Assembly: GCF_002355155.1 (NCBI RefSeq)
Contig: NZ_AP017369.1
Span: 2,542,001-2,606,000 of the forward strand
Length of the DNA: 64,000 nt
DNA from: Corynebacterium suranareeae
Lineage (GTDB): Bacteria > Actinomycetota > Actinomycetes > Mycobacteriales > Mycobacteriaceae
Reading direction: 5' to 3'
Shown: in pieces, positions 1-8,021 of the stretch
Numbering within the stretch: the first letter of the stretch is position 1
Layout: each line of letters opens with the position of its first letter
The notes under the pieces: model-generated
What the model was told of the DNA's origin: nothing
Databases searched by the model: none
Seen by the model: only the letters and a program-made list of their open reading frames with translations
Program-made: the position numbers and the translations under genes

Positions 1-157
1 CTATTACCGCGAATACACTGTAGAAACTCCTGGGCTGAATCACCGCGGTCCACTGCGCATTGTTACTGGTGGATCTGAACCCGAAGACCCTGATGTCTGG
101 TACTACACCTCAGATCACTACGAATCCTTTTGTGCGATTACTGATGCGGAGAACTAG
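1..157 (+). CDS. Guanyl-specific ribonuclease (N1/T1/Sa family), C-terminal part
   Basis: Only the last 51 codons are inside the window (frame starts at base 2, stop TAG at 155-157). The segment runs YYREYTVETPG, then RGPLRIVTGG, then WYYTSDHYESFCAI. This matches the C-terminal half of microbial guanyl-preferring ribonucleases such as RNase Sa: a YxEYTV strand with the catalytic Glu, an R-R strand, and the DHYxxF strand with the catalytic His. Such enzymes are usually secreted and cleave RNA after G. The next gene starts at the base after the stop codon and encodes a barstar-like protein, the known inhibitor type for this family, which supports the call. Signal peptide and N-terminus lie outside the window. 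Confidence 0.8.
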   Translation, partial: YYREYTVETPGLNHRGPLRIVTGGSEPEDPDVWYYTSDHYESFCAITDAEN

Positions 158-403
158 ATGAACATCGTTTTACAAGGACGATTTTTAACCCGTCAGGATT
201 TCTTCGACCTGTTGGGTGCAGCCTCCTGGGGTGTTGACCGCAAACCGCCAACCAATTTGGACGGCATGGTTGATTTAATTCGTGAAACCGGATTGACCAA
301 AATCACGATCAAGGGTCAATGGCTAATCACTGCTACTGAAACCAACAGAATTGAAGAAGTCTGCGATGACTTCCACGTCGAGCTTCGTTTCAACCATCGC
401 TAA
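158..403 (+). CDS. Barstar-like ribonuclease inhibitor
   Basis: An 81-aa protein. The order of elements fits barstar: an N-terminal strand (NIVLQGRFL), a helix (TRQDFFDLLGAASWG), the NLDGMVDLI helix corresponding to barstar's NLDALWDCL, a strand (KITIKGQW) and a final helix and strand. Barstars are cytoplasmic and bind the active site of barnase-like ribonucleases. The ATG follows the ribonuclease TAG with no gap, so translation is probably coupled and the two products belong together. Barstar folds also occur outside RNase pairs, but the neighbour makes the inhibitor role likely. Confidence 0.78.
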   Translation: MNIVLQGRFLTRQDFFDLLGAASWGVDRKPPTNLDGMVDLIRETGLTKITIKGQWLITATETNRIEEVCDDFHVELRFNHR

Positions 404-412
404 AAACAACAC

Positions 413-440
413 AAGTGCCGCCCCCTTGGGGGCGGCACTT
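413..440. terminator. Terminator hairpin between barstar gene and glmS
   Basis: Perfect 13-bp inverted repeat (AAGTGCCGCCCCC and its complement) with a 2-base gap, so in practice a 12-bp stem with a 4-base loop. It lies between two converging genes. Read on the minus strand it is followed by TGTTGTTTTTA, a typical U-rich tail for glmS; the plus-strand side is less T-rich. Confidence 0.85.
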
Positions 441-465
441 GGCGTCGACAAGCAAAAATCTTTTA
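441..465 (-). repeat. Gene-end module (copy 1) at glmS stop
   Basis: GGCGTCGACAAGC followed by AAAAATCTTTTA. The last three bases are the complement of the glmS stop codon. Similar modules sit at 10385-10408, 15973-15995 and 49367-49388, each flush with the stop codon of a minus-strand gene at a convergent junction. Function unknown. Confidence 0.7.
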
Positions 466-2334
466 TTCGACGGTAACGGACTTTGCCAGGTTACGTGGCT
501 GGTCCACGTTGAAGCCCTTCGCGGTTGCCACAGCACACGCGAAGATCTGCAGTGGAACCGTGGACAGCAATGGCTGCATCAACGTTGGGGACTGTGGAAT
601 GCGGATGATGAAGTTCGCGTAATCATTAACCGCCTCATCGCCTTCCTCAGCAATCACGATGGTGACAGCGCCACGAGCGCGGATCTCCTGAATGTTGGAG
701 ACCACCTTGGAGTGCAGGGAATCACGGCCGCGAGGTGAAGGCACAATGACGAAGACCGGCTGGCCTTCCTCAACCAACGCGATTGGGCCGTGCTTGAGCT
801 CACCTGCTGCGAAACCTTCAGCGTGCAGGTATGCGATCTCCTTGAGCTTCAGCGCACCTTCAAGGGCAACTGGGTATCCAACGTGGCGACCCAGGAACAG
901 AACAGACTTAGCATCAGCCATATCCTGGCCAAGCTTCTTGATCTGCTCTTCGGAATCAATAACAGCCTGGATCTTCTCAGGCATCTCACGAAGGCTTTCT
1001 AGAACAGTTGCAACTTCATCTGCAAACTGGTTGCCTCGAAGCTGAGCCAAGTACAAGCCAAGCAGGTAAGACGCGGTGATCTGCGCCAAGAACGCCTTGG
1101 TGGAAGCCACTGCGATCTCAGGTCCTGCGTAGGTGTACAGGGATGCATCTGCTTCACGCGGAAGAGTGGAACCAACAGTGTTACAAATAGCAACAACCTT
1201 GGCACCCTGCTCACGTGCGTGGCGAACAGCCATGAGGGTATCCATGGTCTCACCAGACTGAGACAACGCTACGACCAGGGTCTTTTCATTGACGATTGGA
1301 TCGCGGTAACGGAACTCATGCGCCAGCTCAACCTCGGTTGGGATACGGCACCAGTGCTCAATTGCGTAACGTGCAACCTGACCTGCATAAGCTGCGGTAC
1401 CACAAGCAACAACGATGATCTTGTCCACGCTGCGCAAGGTGGCTTCATCAATACGAAGCTCATCAAGGACCAGCTTGCCGTCCTCATCCAAACGACCCAA
1501 GAGGGTGTCACGCACTGCAGCTGGCTGATCGTGGATTTCCTTATCCATGAAGGAATCAAAGCCACCCTTTTCAGCAGCAGCGGCATCCCACTCCACGTCG
1601 AAAGGCTTTCCGGCTGCTTCAGAGCCATCGAAGTTGGTGATCTGGTAATCATCAGCAGTGATGGTCACGATCTGGTCATTGCCCATCTCAACAGCCTTGC
1701 GGGTGTAATCGATGAAGCCAGAAACATCGGAGCCGAGGAAGTTTTCACCCTCGCCCAAGCCGATAACCAAAGGAGAGTTGCGGCGCGCTGCAACAATACG
1801 ATCATCATGATCAGCATGGATAGCCAGCAGGGTGAATGCACCCTCAAGACGCTGGCCAGTAAGCTGCATAGCCTTGGTCAAATCACCATTAGCCTGGGTG
1901 TTGTAGATCTCTGCGAGCAATGTTGCTGCAACTTCAGTGTCAGTTGCAGAAACAAAGTTGTAGCCCTTAGCTGAAAGCTCTGAGCGCAGCTCTGCAAAGT
2001 TTTCAATAATACCGTTGTGTACGACAGCCAACTTGCCGCCATCAACAACATGTGGGTGTGCATTTGCATCGGTTGGTCCACCATGGGTAGCCCAACGGGT
2101 GTGACCAATTCCCAGAATGGAATCTGCCAGCGGTGCGCGTGCGATCTCTGCATCAAGCGCTGCGACCTTTCCAGCCTTCTTTCGGTAGCTGATTTCACCG
2201 TTCGCATGAACAGCTACACCTGCGGAATCATAACCGCGGTATTCAAGTCGGCGCAGTCCTTCTAAAACGACGTCAAGCGCAAAGTAATCACGGGAGTCGC
2301 CCGCCTGGCCAATATATCCAACAATTCCACACAT
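463..2334 (-). CDS. glmS: Glutamine--fructose-6-phosphate aminotransferase (isomerizing)
   Basis: A 623-aa cytoplasmic enzyme that makes glucosamine-6-phosphate from fructose-6-phosphate and glutamine, the entry step to UDP-GlcNAc for peptidoglycan. The start was placed at the second of two nearby Met codons (ATG at 2334) because the mature enzyme needs Cys at the N-terminus: the protein then begins MCGIVGYIG. The N-terminal glutaminase part contains GHTRWATHG and HNGIIEN; two SIS isomerase domains follow (SQSGETMDT and LGRHVGYPVALEGALKLKE); the C-terminus ends LAKSVTVE as usual. A terminator-like hairpin upstream (2460-2480) separates it from mtlD, so it probably has its own promoter in 2341-2455. 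Confidence 0.97.
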   Translation of the reverse strand: MCGIVGYIGQAGDSRDYFALDVVLEGLRRLEYRGYDSAGVAVHANGEISYRKKAGKVAALDAEIARAPLADSILGIGHTRWATHGGPTDANAHPHVVDGGKLAVVHNGIIENFAELRSELSAKGYNFVSATDTEVAATLLAEIYNTQANGDLTKAMQLTGQRLEGAFTLLAIHADHDDRIVAARRNSPLVIGLGEGENFLGSDVSGFIDYTRKAVEMGNDQIVTITADDYQITNFDGSEAAGKPFDVEWDAAAAEKGGFDSFMDKEIHDQPAAVRDTLLGRLDEDGKLVLDELRIDEATLRSVDKIIVVACGTAAYAGQVARYAIEHWCRIPTEVELAHEFRYRDPIVNEKTLVVALSQSGETMDTLMAVRHAREQGAKVVAICNTVGSTLPREADASLYTYAGPEIAVASTKAFLAQITASYLLGLYLAQLRGNQFADEVATVLESLREMPEKIQAVIDSEEQIKKLGQDMADAKSVLFLGRHVGYPVALEGALKLKEIAYLHAEGFAAGELKHGPIALVEEGQPVFVIVPSPRGRDSLHSKVVSNIQEIRARGAVTIVIAEEGDEAVNDYANFIIRIPQSPTLMQPLLSTVPLQIFACAVATAKGFNVDQPRNLAKSVTVE

Positions 2335-2459
2335 GGGCACGACTTTACAACAACTTTTTCTCGATCACTTAATGAAACAGATTTAACAATTCACGCAGCG
2401 CCCTGACCTGGGAGGACAATAATTAGGTTGCAGTACATAATGTGGGTGTAAACCAAAAA

Positions 2460-2480
2460 CGCACTCCCTAAAGGAGTGCG
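2460..2480 (-). terminator. Terminator of the mtlA-mtlD operon
   Basis: An 8-bp perfect stem (CGCACTCC / GGAGTGCG) with a CTAAA loop, 44 bases past the mtlD stop. On the minus strand it is followed by TTTTTGGTTT. Confidence 0.8.
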
Positions 2481-2524
2481 AATTTACGGTTGTTGGCAGC
2501 TTCTTTTACGAAAGCTTGAGAGCC

Positions 2525-3670
2525 TTAGGCATGCGCAAAAACTTCAGACAACTCACCAAACAGCGGATGATCGGCAGCAACACCAGTCAGCTCAGTGACT
2601 AACGCATCCATTGCTTCACGGTTTCCCCGTGCTTGGGAAAGACGCGCTTGCAAATCAGCAGCCTCTGCATCACCTTCCACATCAAACGCTAATGCTGCTG
2701 CAACGGCAGACACCAGATTGCTTGGGTTATGTCCGTGTTCTGCCAGTTCTGCAGCGGGGCCGATGAATCGCTCATTGGCGGAAATCTTACGGATTGGCGC
2801 ACGTCCAACACGATCGACCGTGTCAGGCAATGAGGGGTTCGCGAAACGATGCAGGATCTTATCCACATAGGCCTGCTGAACCTCCGGTTCAAAACCGAAC
2901 TTTTCGACGAGCAACTGCTTCGTCTCCCCCAGCACCGCGGCGACTTTAGCGTGTACATCCGCGTCTTCCAACGCATCAGAAATCTTATTGATACCTGCCT
3001 GGTAGCCGAAGTAGGCGGTAGCTGCGTGACCGGTGTTTACCGTAAACAGCTTGCGGGTGATGTACGGTGCCAGATCCTCTACCCAGGTAATACCTGGAAT
3101 ATTGGGAACGTTTTCTCCGAACGGCGTAGATTCCACTGCCCACTCGTAGTACGTCTCAACTGTTACATCGAGACCTTGCCCTGGGGCTTGATTAGGCACA
3201 ATCCGATCCACAGCAGTATTGGCAAACACTGCGATCTGATCTACCTCCGGAAACTCAGCACGGATTGCATCTGCGAGACCATCGGTGGCGTTAATGGCGT
3301 TTTCACAAGCCATAACTGCAACCTTGTTTGTGTTTCCAGACTCCAGGCGAGCTTTAAGCCCCTTCGCAATGGTAGGTGCGATAATTTTCAGCACGGTTGG
3401 ACCAACAGCGGTAGTGATCACATCGGCGTCCACAATATGAGCCTGCAATCCCTCCAGGTCTGACCCCGAGTTCACGCCAGAAAAACCCGAAACCTCAATG
3501 TCACGAGGTTCTTGGCCAACCTCATGAACGGTGTAGGTGTCCTCCGAGTTCAAAGACTCAATCAACGCATCCGCGACATCAGCGAAAACAATGTCATAGC
3601 CTGCTTCGTGAAGCAGCACTCCAACAAATCCGCGCCCGATGTTTCCGGCACCAAAATGCAGTGCTTTCAT
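2525..3670 (-). CDS. mtlD: Mannitol-1-phosphate 5-dehydrogenase
   Basis: A 381-aa enzyme that oxidises mannitol-1-phosphate to fructose-6-phosphate with NAD. The N-terminus MKALHFGAGNIGRGF carries the GxGNxGRG nucleotide-binding loop of polyol-phosphate dehydrogenases. VNTGHAATAYFGY and the later HNPSNL stretch fit the MtlD C-terminal domain, and the length equals the usual 380 or so. Its ATG overlaps the mtlA stop by one base (TAATG), so it is translated with the upstream PTS carrier. The product, fructose-6-phosphate, is also the substrate of GlmS downstream, but the hairpin at 2460 argues against one transcript. Confidence 0.95.
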   Translation of the reverse strand: MKALHFGAGNIGRGFVGVLLHEAGYDIVFADVADALIESLNSEDTYTVHEVGQEPRDIEVSGFSGVNSGSDLEGLQAHIVDADVITTAVGPTVLKIIAPTIAKGLKARLESGNTNKVAVMACENAINATDGLADAIRAEFPEVDQIAVFANTAVDRIVPNQAPGQGLDVTVETYYEWAVESTPFGENVPNIPGITWVEDLAPYITRKLFTVNTGHAATAYFGYQAGINKISDALEDADVHAKVAAVLGETKQLLVEKFGFEPEVQQAYVDKILHRFANPSLPDTVDRVGRAPIRKISANERFIGPAAELAEHGHNPSNLVSAVAAALAFDVEGDAEAADLQARLSQARGNREAMDALVTELTGVAADHPLFGELSEVFAHA

Positions 3671-5685
3671 TAGCTGTTTACCTTTCCGAAGATCTCTAAG
3701 ACTTCTTCAGCAGTGGTGGCTTGTTCCAATTGAGCAACTGACTGCTTGTTTCCAAAAATTTTAGCGATCTTTGACAACAAACCGAGGTGAGAACCATCTG
3801 CACCTGCGATACCAACGACGAACTTGGCAGGCTTTCCACCCCAATCGATTGGCTCGTCATAGCGGATAAAGGAAATAGCCGAGCCGTGGATAGCGTCCTT
3901 AGCTTCATTGGTGCCATGAGGAATCGCTAGCCCATTACCCATGAAGGTGGACACAGACTTCTCACGTTCATGCATGGCATCAACATAAGCCTGATCAACA
4001 GCACCTGCAGCGACAAGAATCTGGCCGGCCTCATCAATGGAAGCATCACGATCTGTTGCCTTGCCGCCTAGAACAATATTGTCCACGGTCAAGATCTTGT
4101 TGCTTTCAGCATCTGCAGTTTCTTCCGTAGCTGTTGCTGCCGGAGCAGTAGCCACCGCAGTGGCACCAGCAGCAGCGGGAACTGCTGCACTTGGAGTATC
4201 GGCATTAGCTGAACCACCAGTGCGTTGCTCACGAATCATGTCCACAATTTCGTCATATCGTGGCGAAGCCATGAAGTTGTCCACTGCTACGTGCACGGCT
4301 GAAGGCGTAGGCTGCTTTGCGCGATTAAGAAGATCCTCATGAACCACGAGCAGATCGTATTCATCCTTAAGGTTATTGATCGCAGAGTTGGTGACCACGA
4401 TATCGCCAGCGAAACCAGCATCCTTAATCTTGTTGCGCAATACTGAAGCACCCATTGCTGAAGAACCCATACCAGCATCACAAGCGAAGACAATCTTGTT
4501 GATCTGTGGGGCATCAGCAGCATTTGCGGTCAAAGCACCAGCAACAGAAGACTTCTTGCCCTTCATGGCTTCCATCTTTGCTGTTGCCTCTGCAATGTCC
4601 TCTTCGCTTTGCTTGGAGAACTTCAAAATCGCACCAGCAATAACGAAGGAAACAATCGCTGCACCGGCCACACCACAGGTAACCGCAAGGTAAGAATCAG
4701 AAGCGGTAGATGCATATACGGCGATGATGGAACCTGGGGCTGCTGGAGAACGCAGACCTGCACCCATGATGGTGTTGATAAACACACCGGTCATACCGCC
4801 ACCAATAGCTGCAACGAGCAGTGCTGGCTTCATCAAAACATATGGGAAGTAAATTTCGTGGATACCACCGAAGAAGTGAATAATCGCAGCACCGGGGGCA
4901 GTTGCACGGGCAGCGCCACTTCCGAAGAAGATATAAGCAAGCAGAATACCCAAACCTGGTCCTGGGTTAGCTTCCAGCAGGTAGAGCACAGACTTACCGG
5001 TTTCTACCGCCTGGTCAGCTGCAAGTGGGGTAAGTACACCGTGGTTAATCGCGTTGTTGAGGAACAAAACCTTGGCAGGTTCAATCAACACAGAGGTCAA
5101 AAACAGCAGGTTGTTGCGGATGAGGAACTCCACGGCTGCACCAGCAAGTTCCATGAAAATGTTCATCACTGGGGTAAGCAAGAACATCGATGCTACGGCA
5201 CCGATCGCGGCGAAGATACCAGCAGAGAAGTTATCCACCAGCATTTCAAAGCCCGGCTTAATCTTGCCAGCCCACAAGCCGTCAATCTTCTTCATCAACC
5301 AAGCAAATAAAGGACCGCAAATCATTGCTCCAAGGAACATTGGCGAACCACTGCCATCTTCACCAATAAACACAGGTGAAGACGTACCGAGGATGACACC
5401 CATGGTGGCAATTGCACCGACGACACCACCGCGAGTGTCGTAGATCAAACGACCACCGGTGTAAGCAATCAGAATGGGCAGAAGGTAGGTAACCATCGGG
5501 CCGACGAGGCTGCCGATTTTTTCATTTGGAAAGAAACCATCCGGGATGAACAGCGCCGTGATCAGACCCCAAGCAATGAAGGCACCGATATTCGGCATAA
5601 TCATTGAAGATAGGAAAGTTCCGAACTTCTGGACTGCTACCCGTGCACCACCCTTCTGGGGTTGTGCTTCAGTAATTGTTGACAT
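3670..5685 (-). CDS. mtlA: PTS mannitol-specific EIICBA component
   Basis: A 671-aa fused carrier that imports mannitol and phosphorylates it to mannitol-1-phosphate. Residues about 1-345 form the membrane EIIC domain (MPNIGAFIAWG, EMLVDNFSAG, the GGIHEIYFPYVLM substrate loop). EIIB follows with the phosphorylated Cys402 in CDAGMGSSAMG, then an Ala/Thr-rich linker and EIIA with His590 in AIPHGTNEAK. Colinearity with Escherichia coli MtlA is close. The start is the ATG at 5685; a TTG ten codons upstream has no ribosome site. The substrate could extend to other hexitols, but pairing with mtlD supports mannitol. Confidence 0.93.
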   Translation of the reverse strand: MSTITEAQPQKGGARVAVQKFGTFLSSMIMPNIGAFIAWGLITALFIPDGFFPNEKIGSLVGPMVTYLLPILIAYTGGRLIYDTRGGVVGAIATMGVILGTSSPVFIGEDGSGSPMFLGAMICGPLFAWLMKKIDGLWAGKIKPGFEMLVDNFSAGIFAAIGAVASMFLLTPVMNIFMELAGAAVEFLIRNNLLFLTSVLIEPAKVLFLNNAINHGVLTPLAADQAVETGKSVLYLLEANPGPGLGILLAYIFFGSGAARATAPGAAIIHFFGGIHEIYFPYVLMKPALLVAAIGGGMTGVFINTIMGAGLRSPAAPGSIIAVYASTASDSYLAVTCGVAGAAIVSFVIAGAILKFSKQSEEDIAEATAKMEAMKGKKSSVAGALTANAADAPQINKIVFACDAGMGSSAMGASVLRNKIKDAGFAGDIVVTNSAINNLKDEYDLLVVHEDLLNRAKQPTPSAVHVAVDNFMASPRYDEIVDMIREQRTGGSANADTPSAAVPAAAGATAVATAPAATATEETADAESNKILTVDNIVLGGKATDRDASIDEAGQILVAAGAVDQAYVDAMHEREKSVSTFMGNGLAIPHGTNEAKDAIHGSAISFIRYDEPIDWGGKPAKFVVGIAGADGSHLGLLSKIAKIFGNKQSVAQLEQATTAEEVLEIFGKVNS

Positions 5686-6027
5686 GTCCCCAAACTCTTT
5701 CTCTTGAGTAGACAACTATTTATGTTTGTCTTCAAGCTAACCCCACTAGAGCCAGGTATGTCCACAAATGAATCACAGAAATCGGAAATGTTTCCAACTC
5801 GAAACCCACAAAGTTGGTGGTATCTTTTCGTAAAAATGGGAGTAAACCCACATTGACTGTGATTAGCCACACTAATGATGTGAGTTTTTAGGGGGCAGGA
5901 AAATTTTACCCCCGGGGTTAACAAATGAGGCGCGTCCGAGATCCTGGCGGAGGATTTGAGATCAATATGACCGTGAAAGTTAGAAAATTTTATTCATCTG
6001 TTGAAAACCGGCAAACACTAGACACCA
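5686..6027. promoter_or_regulatory. Control region of mtlA-mtlD (342 bp, no gene)
   Basis: Lies between the dgt stop and the mtlA start, both on the minus strand. It holds a short perfect dyad GGAAATGTTTCC (5784-5795), about 100 bases upstream of the mtlA ATG and a possible repressor site, and a GGGGG/CCCCC stem (5891-5913) around AAAATTTT that could weakly end the dgt transcript but lacks a clear U tail. No convincing protein is encoded; the open frames here overlap mtlA or have no recognisable product. No promoter element was assigned with confidence. Confidence 0.5.
5784..5795. promoter_or_regulatory. Candidate operator upstream of mtlA
   Basis: GGAAA-TG-TTTCC is a perfect short palindrome in the leader region of mtlA. 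Sugar PTS genes are commonly controlled by dedicated regulators, but no regulator gene is adjacent, so which protein would bind is unknown. Confidence 0.35.
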
Positions 6028-7302
6028 CTATCCCAGAAATCCTGAAATGTCAGCAGCATGCCTGGCAAGACGCTCCAAGCGTGACTCCGTCATGGATGCA
6101 ATTTGATCCACCACTACTCGTACTCGGGCTGCATCTGAGTCCGCTTCAACAAACCACTGTCGATACATCGGATCCAATGAGCCTGGCGCGCCCAACACAA
6201 GGTAATCAAACACCCTGAAGATTCGATCACGTTGGCGGTCTTGTCTAGCTAGATGCCCCGGATCATCCATGACGTAGAGAACAGCTAAAGTTTTCAGAAG
6301 TTTTACTTCGCGGGCAGCGGTTTCAGGAATAATCAGATCTCCGTGCATGCGTCCCACGTCGAAACCTTGGTGATGTTTTTTGGTGGCTGCGATTGTTGAT
6401 CCGACGTATCGTCCCACTAATTCCGAAGTCATGGCTTTAAGTGCGGCGTAGGAGCGAAGTGAAAAATCGAAATCTGCAGCAGCTGCCACAACGGGGAGTT
6501 CTCTTAAGGTGGCTGCACCTTCAATAAGCTCTGCTGGGCTTCCTCCGAACGCCAGTGCGCCTTTTTCTGCCAGAGCAACCAACTCAACTAAATCCCATAA
6601 GACTTTTAGATCGATTCGACCGGAGACAATGCCATCTTCAACGTCGTGTACTGAATACGCAATATCATCGGAAAAGTCCATGACCTGGGCTTCAATAGGT
6701 GGGCGAAGATCGTCATGACCTTGCCTAATCCAGGAAAGAATTTCAGCATCCTCGTCATAAGCACTGTACTTTTTGTTCACGGTGCCATCCGCGTTGGTCT
6801 TTGCCCACGGATATTTACAGGCCGCATCAAGAGCGGCTCTGGAAAGGTTTAGCCCAAAGCTTTCATCGTTTTCGGAAATTACTTTTGGTTCTAGCCTCGT
6901 CAAGATGCGTAACGTTTGTGCATTTCCTTCAAAACCACCGCATGCTGCTGCTACTTCATTGAGTGCATTTTCACCATTGTGCCCGTACGGGGGATGACCA
7001 ATGTCATGGCACAGCCCTGCCAGATCGCACAAGTCAGGATCAAGATCAAGACCGGCACCAATACCGCGGGCAATTTGAGCAACTTCAAGCGAGTGGGTTA
7101 AACGCGTGCGTGGAGTATCGCCATCATTCGGACCAACCACTTGGGTTTTATCAGCGAGGCGGCGTAGCGCCGCTGAGTGCAGCACGCGAGCCCGGTCACG
7201 GGCGAATGCGCTGCGGGTATCTCGCGCGCTAGTGTGCAGCTGGCTGGACTTTAAAGGCTCAGGGTGGCGTCGACAAGCATCTGCGTCGGTATAGGGGTAC
7301 AT
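6028..7302 (-). CDS. dgt: Deoxyguanosinetriphosphate triphosphohydrolase-like protein
   Basis: A 424-aa HD-domain dNTPase, expected to release triphosphate from dGTP or other dNTPs and so tune nucleotide pools. The HD site is visible: H in RLTHSLEVAQIARGI, the HD pair in CHDIGHPPYGHNGE, and the distal Asp in MDFSDDIAYSVHDVEDG. The N-terminus (SARDTRSAFARDRARVLHSAALRRLADKTQV) is typical of bacterial Dgt. Its ATG directly follows the TAG of the upstream DUF218 gene (7303-7305), so the two are cotranscribed and probably coupled. Substrate preference cannot be read from the sequence. Confidence 0.9.
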   Translation of the reverse strand: MYPYTDADACRRHPEPLKSSQLHTSARDTRSAFARDRARVLHSAALRRLADKTQVVGPNDGDTPRTRLTHSLEVAQIARGIGAGLDLDPDLCDLAGLCHDIGHPPYGHNGENALNEVAAACGGFEGNAQTLRILTRLEPKVISENDESFGLNLSRAALDAACKYPWAKTNADGTVNKKYSAYDEDAEILSWIRQGHDDLRPPIEAQVMDFSDDIAYSVHDVEDGIVSGRIDLKVLWDLVELVALAEKGALAFGGSPAELIEGAATLRELPVVAAAADFDFSLRSYAALKAMTSELVGRYVGSTIAATKKHHQGFDVGRMHGDLIIPETAAREVKLLKTLAVLYVMDDPGHLARQDRQRDRIFRVFDYLVLGAPGSLDPMYRQWFVEADSDAARVRVVVDQIASMTESRLERLARHAADISGFLG

Positions 7303-7980
7303 CTACTTTTTCAGCCTCCGAAGCTGCTCATGGCGCGCACGACGTGACGGGCGCAGCAGGCCTTGGATAGAACGCAACATTTCTTCCACCATATCGGCTG
7401 CCCTTGCACCAAACAGACGCGCCACGTCTTGGACCACTACCCCGCCCCATTCATGGGTCAATGTCAAAAAATACACTTTCGACGGAAACTTCGCGGGACT
7501 ATAGGGAGTTGGAGAAGGCTGAGCATCAAAACCGATACTCCGCGCAATGCGAATTGCACGGTAAGAGTGATTGGGATCAGTCACAATGAGCACCCGGCCG
7601 ACAGTTTGTGGATCAAGCGCTTTAAATGAGGATGCGGTGTCGTTGCCTTTTGCAGAAACAAAAATCAGATCTGGATCAACGCCTTCCTTCACCAAATATT
7701 CCCGCGCTACTTCAGCTTCCGTGAACCTATCACCAGGAAGTTTGCCACCGACAGTAAAAACATGCTGAATCTCATGCAACCGCCACAACTTTGCCGTGTG
7801 CCGCAACCGCGCCGCAAACTGTCTAGAAGGCACACCATCATATTGTGCGGTGCCCAACACCAAAATGGAATCAATCTTGTGCCTATCATTGCGAGTGGAA
7901 CGCAGTGAATAGCCGACAACTCGAATGACTGGCTGCATGATTGCAGCTACCAGCAAACTCTTGGCCAAAAATCTTCTCAC
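7303..7980 (-). CDS. DUF218 (YdcF/SanA/ElyC-like) membrane-anchored protein
   Basis: A 225-aa protein. A short N-terminal hydrophobic stretch (SLLVAAIMQPVIRVVGYSL) is followed by a DUF218 fold: SILVLGTAQYDG, TVGGKLPGDRFTEAEVAREYL and VLIVTDPNHSYRAIRIARSIG. Members of this family act in the cell envelope of other bacteria, but the biochemical role is poorly defined. The start is a GTG at 7980 only 41 bases from the divergent TPM gene, with no clear ribosome site, so it may be leaderless. The C-terminus is Arg-rich. It is coupled to dgt downstream. Confidence 0.75.
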   Translation of the reverse strand: MRRFLAKSLLVAAIMQPVIRVVGYSLRSTRNDRHKIDSILVLGTAQYDGVPSRQFAARLRHTAKLWRLHEIQHVFTVGGKLPGDRFTEAEVAREYLVKEGVDPDLIFVSAKGNDTASSFKALDPQTVGRVLIVTDPNHSYRAIRIARSIGFDAQPSPTPYSPAKFPSKVYFLTLTHEWGGVVVQDVARLFGARAADMVEEMLRSIQGLLRPSRRARHEQLRRLKK

Positions 7981-8021
7981 ATTTACTAGTGTGCCAGCAG
8001 TAGTCGTCTAAGGTGGGGGCC

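Noticed and set aside
5858..5871. TGTGATTAGCCACA as a GlxR (CRP-type) site upstream of mtlA
   Set aside because: The half-sites are separated by six bases, whereas the GlxR consensus TGTGANNTANNTCACA needs eight.
5637..5924. A 95-residue minus-strand frame over the mtlA start
   Set aside because: It overlaps the mtlA N-terminus in another frame and fills the control region; composition does not look like protein.
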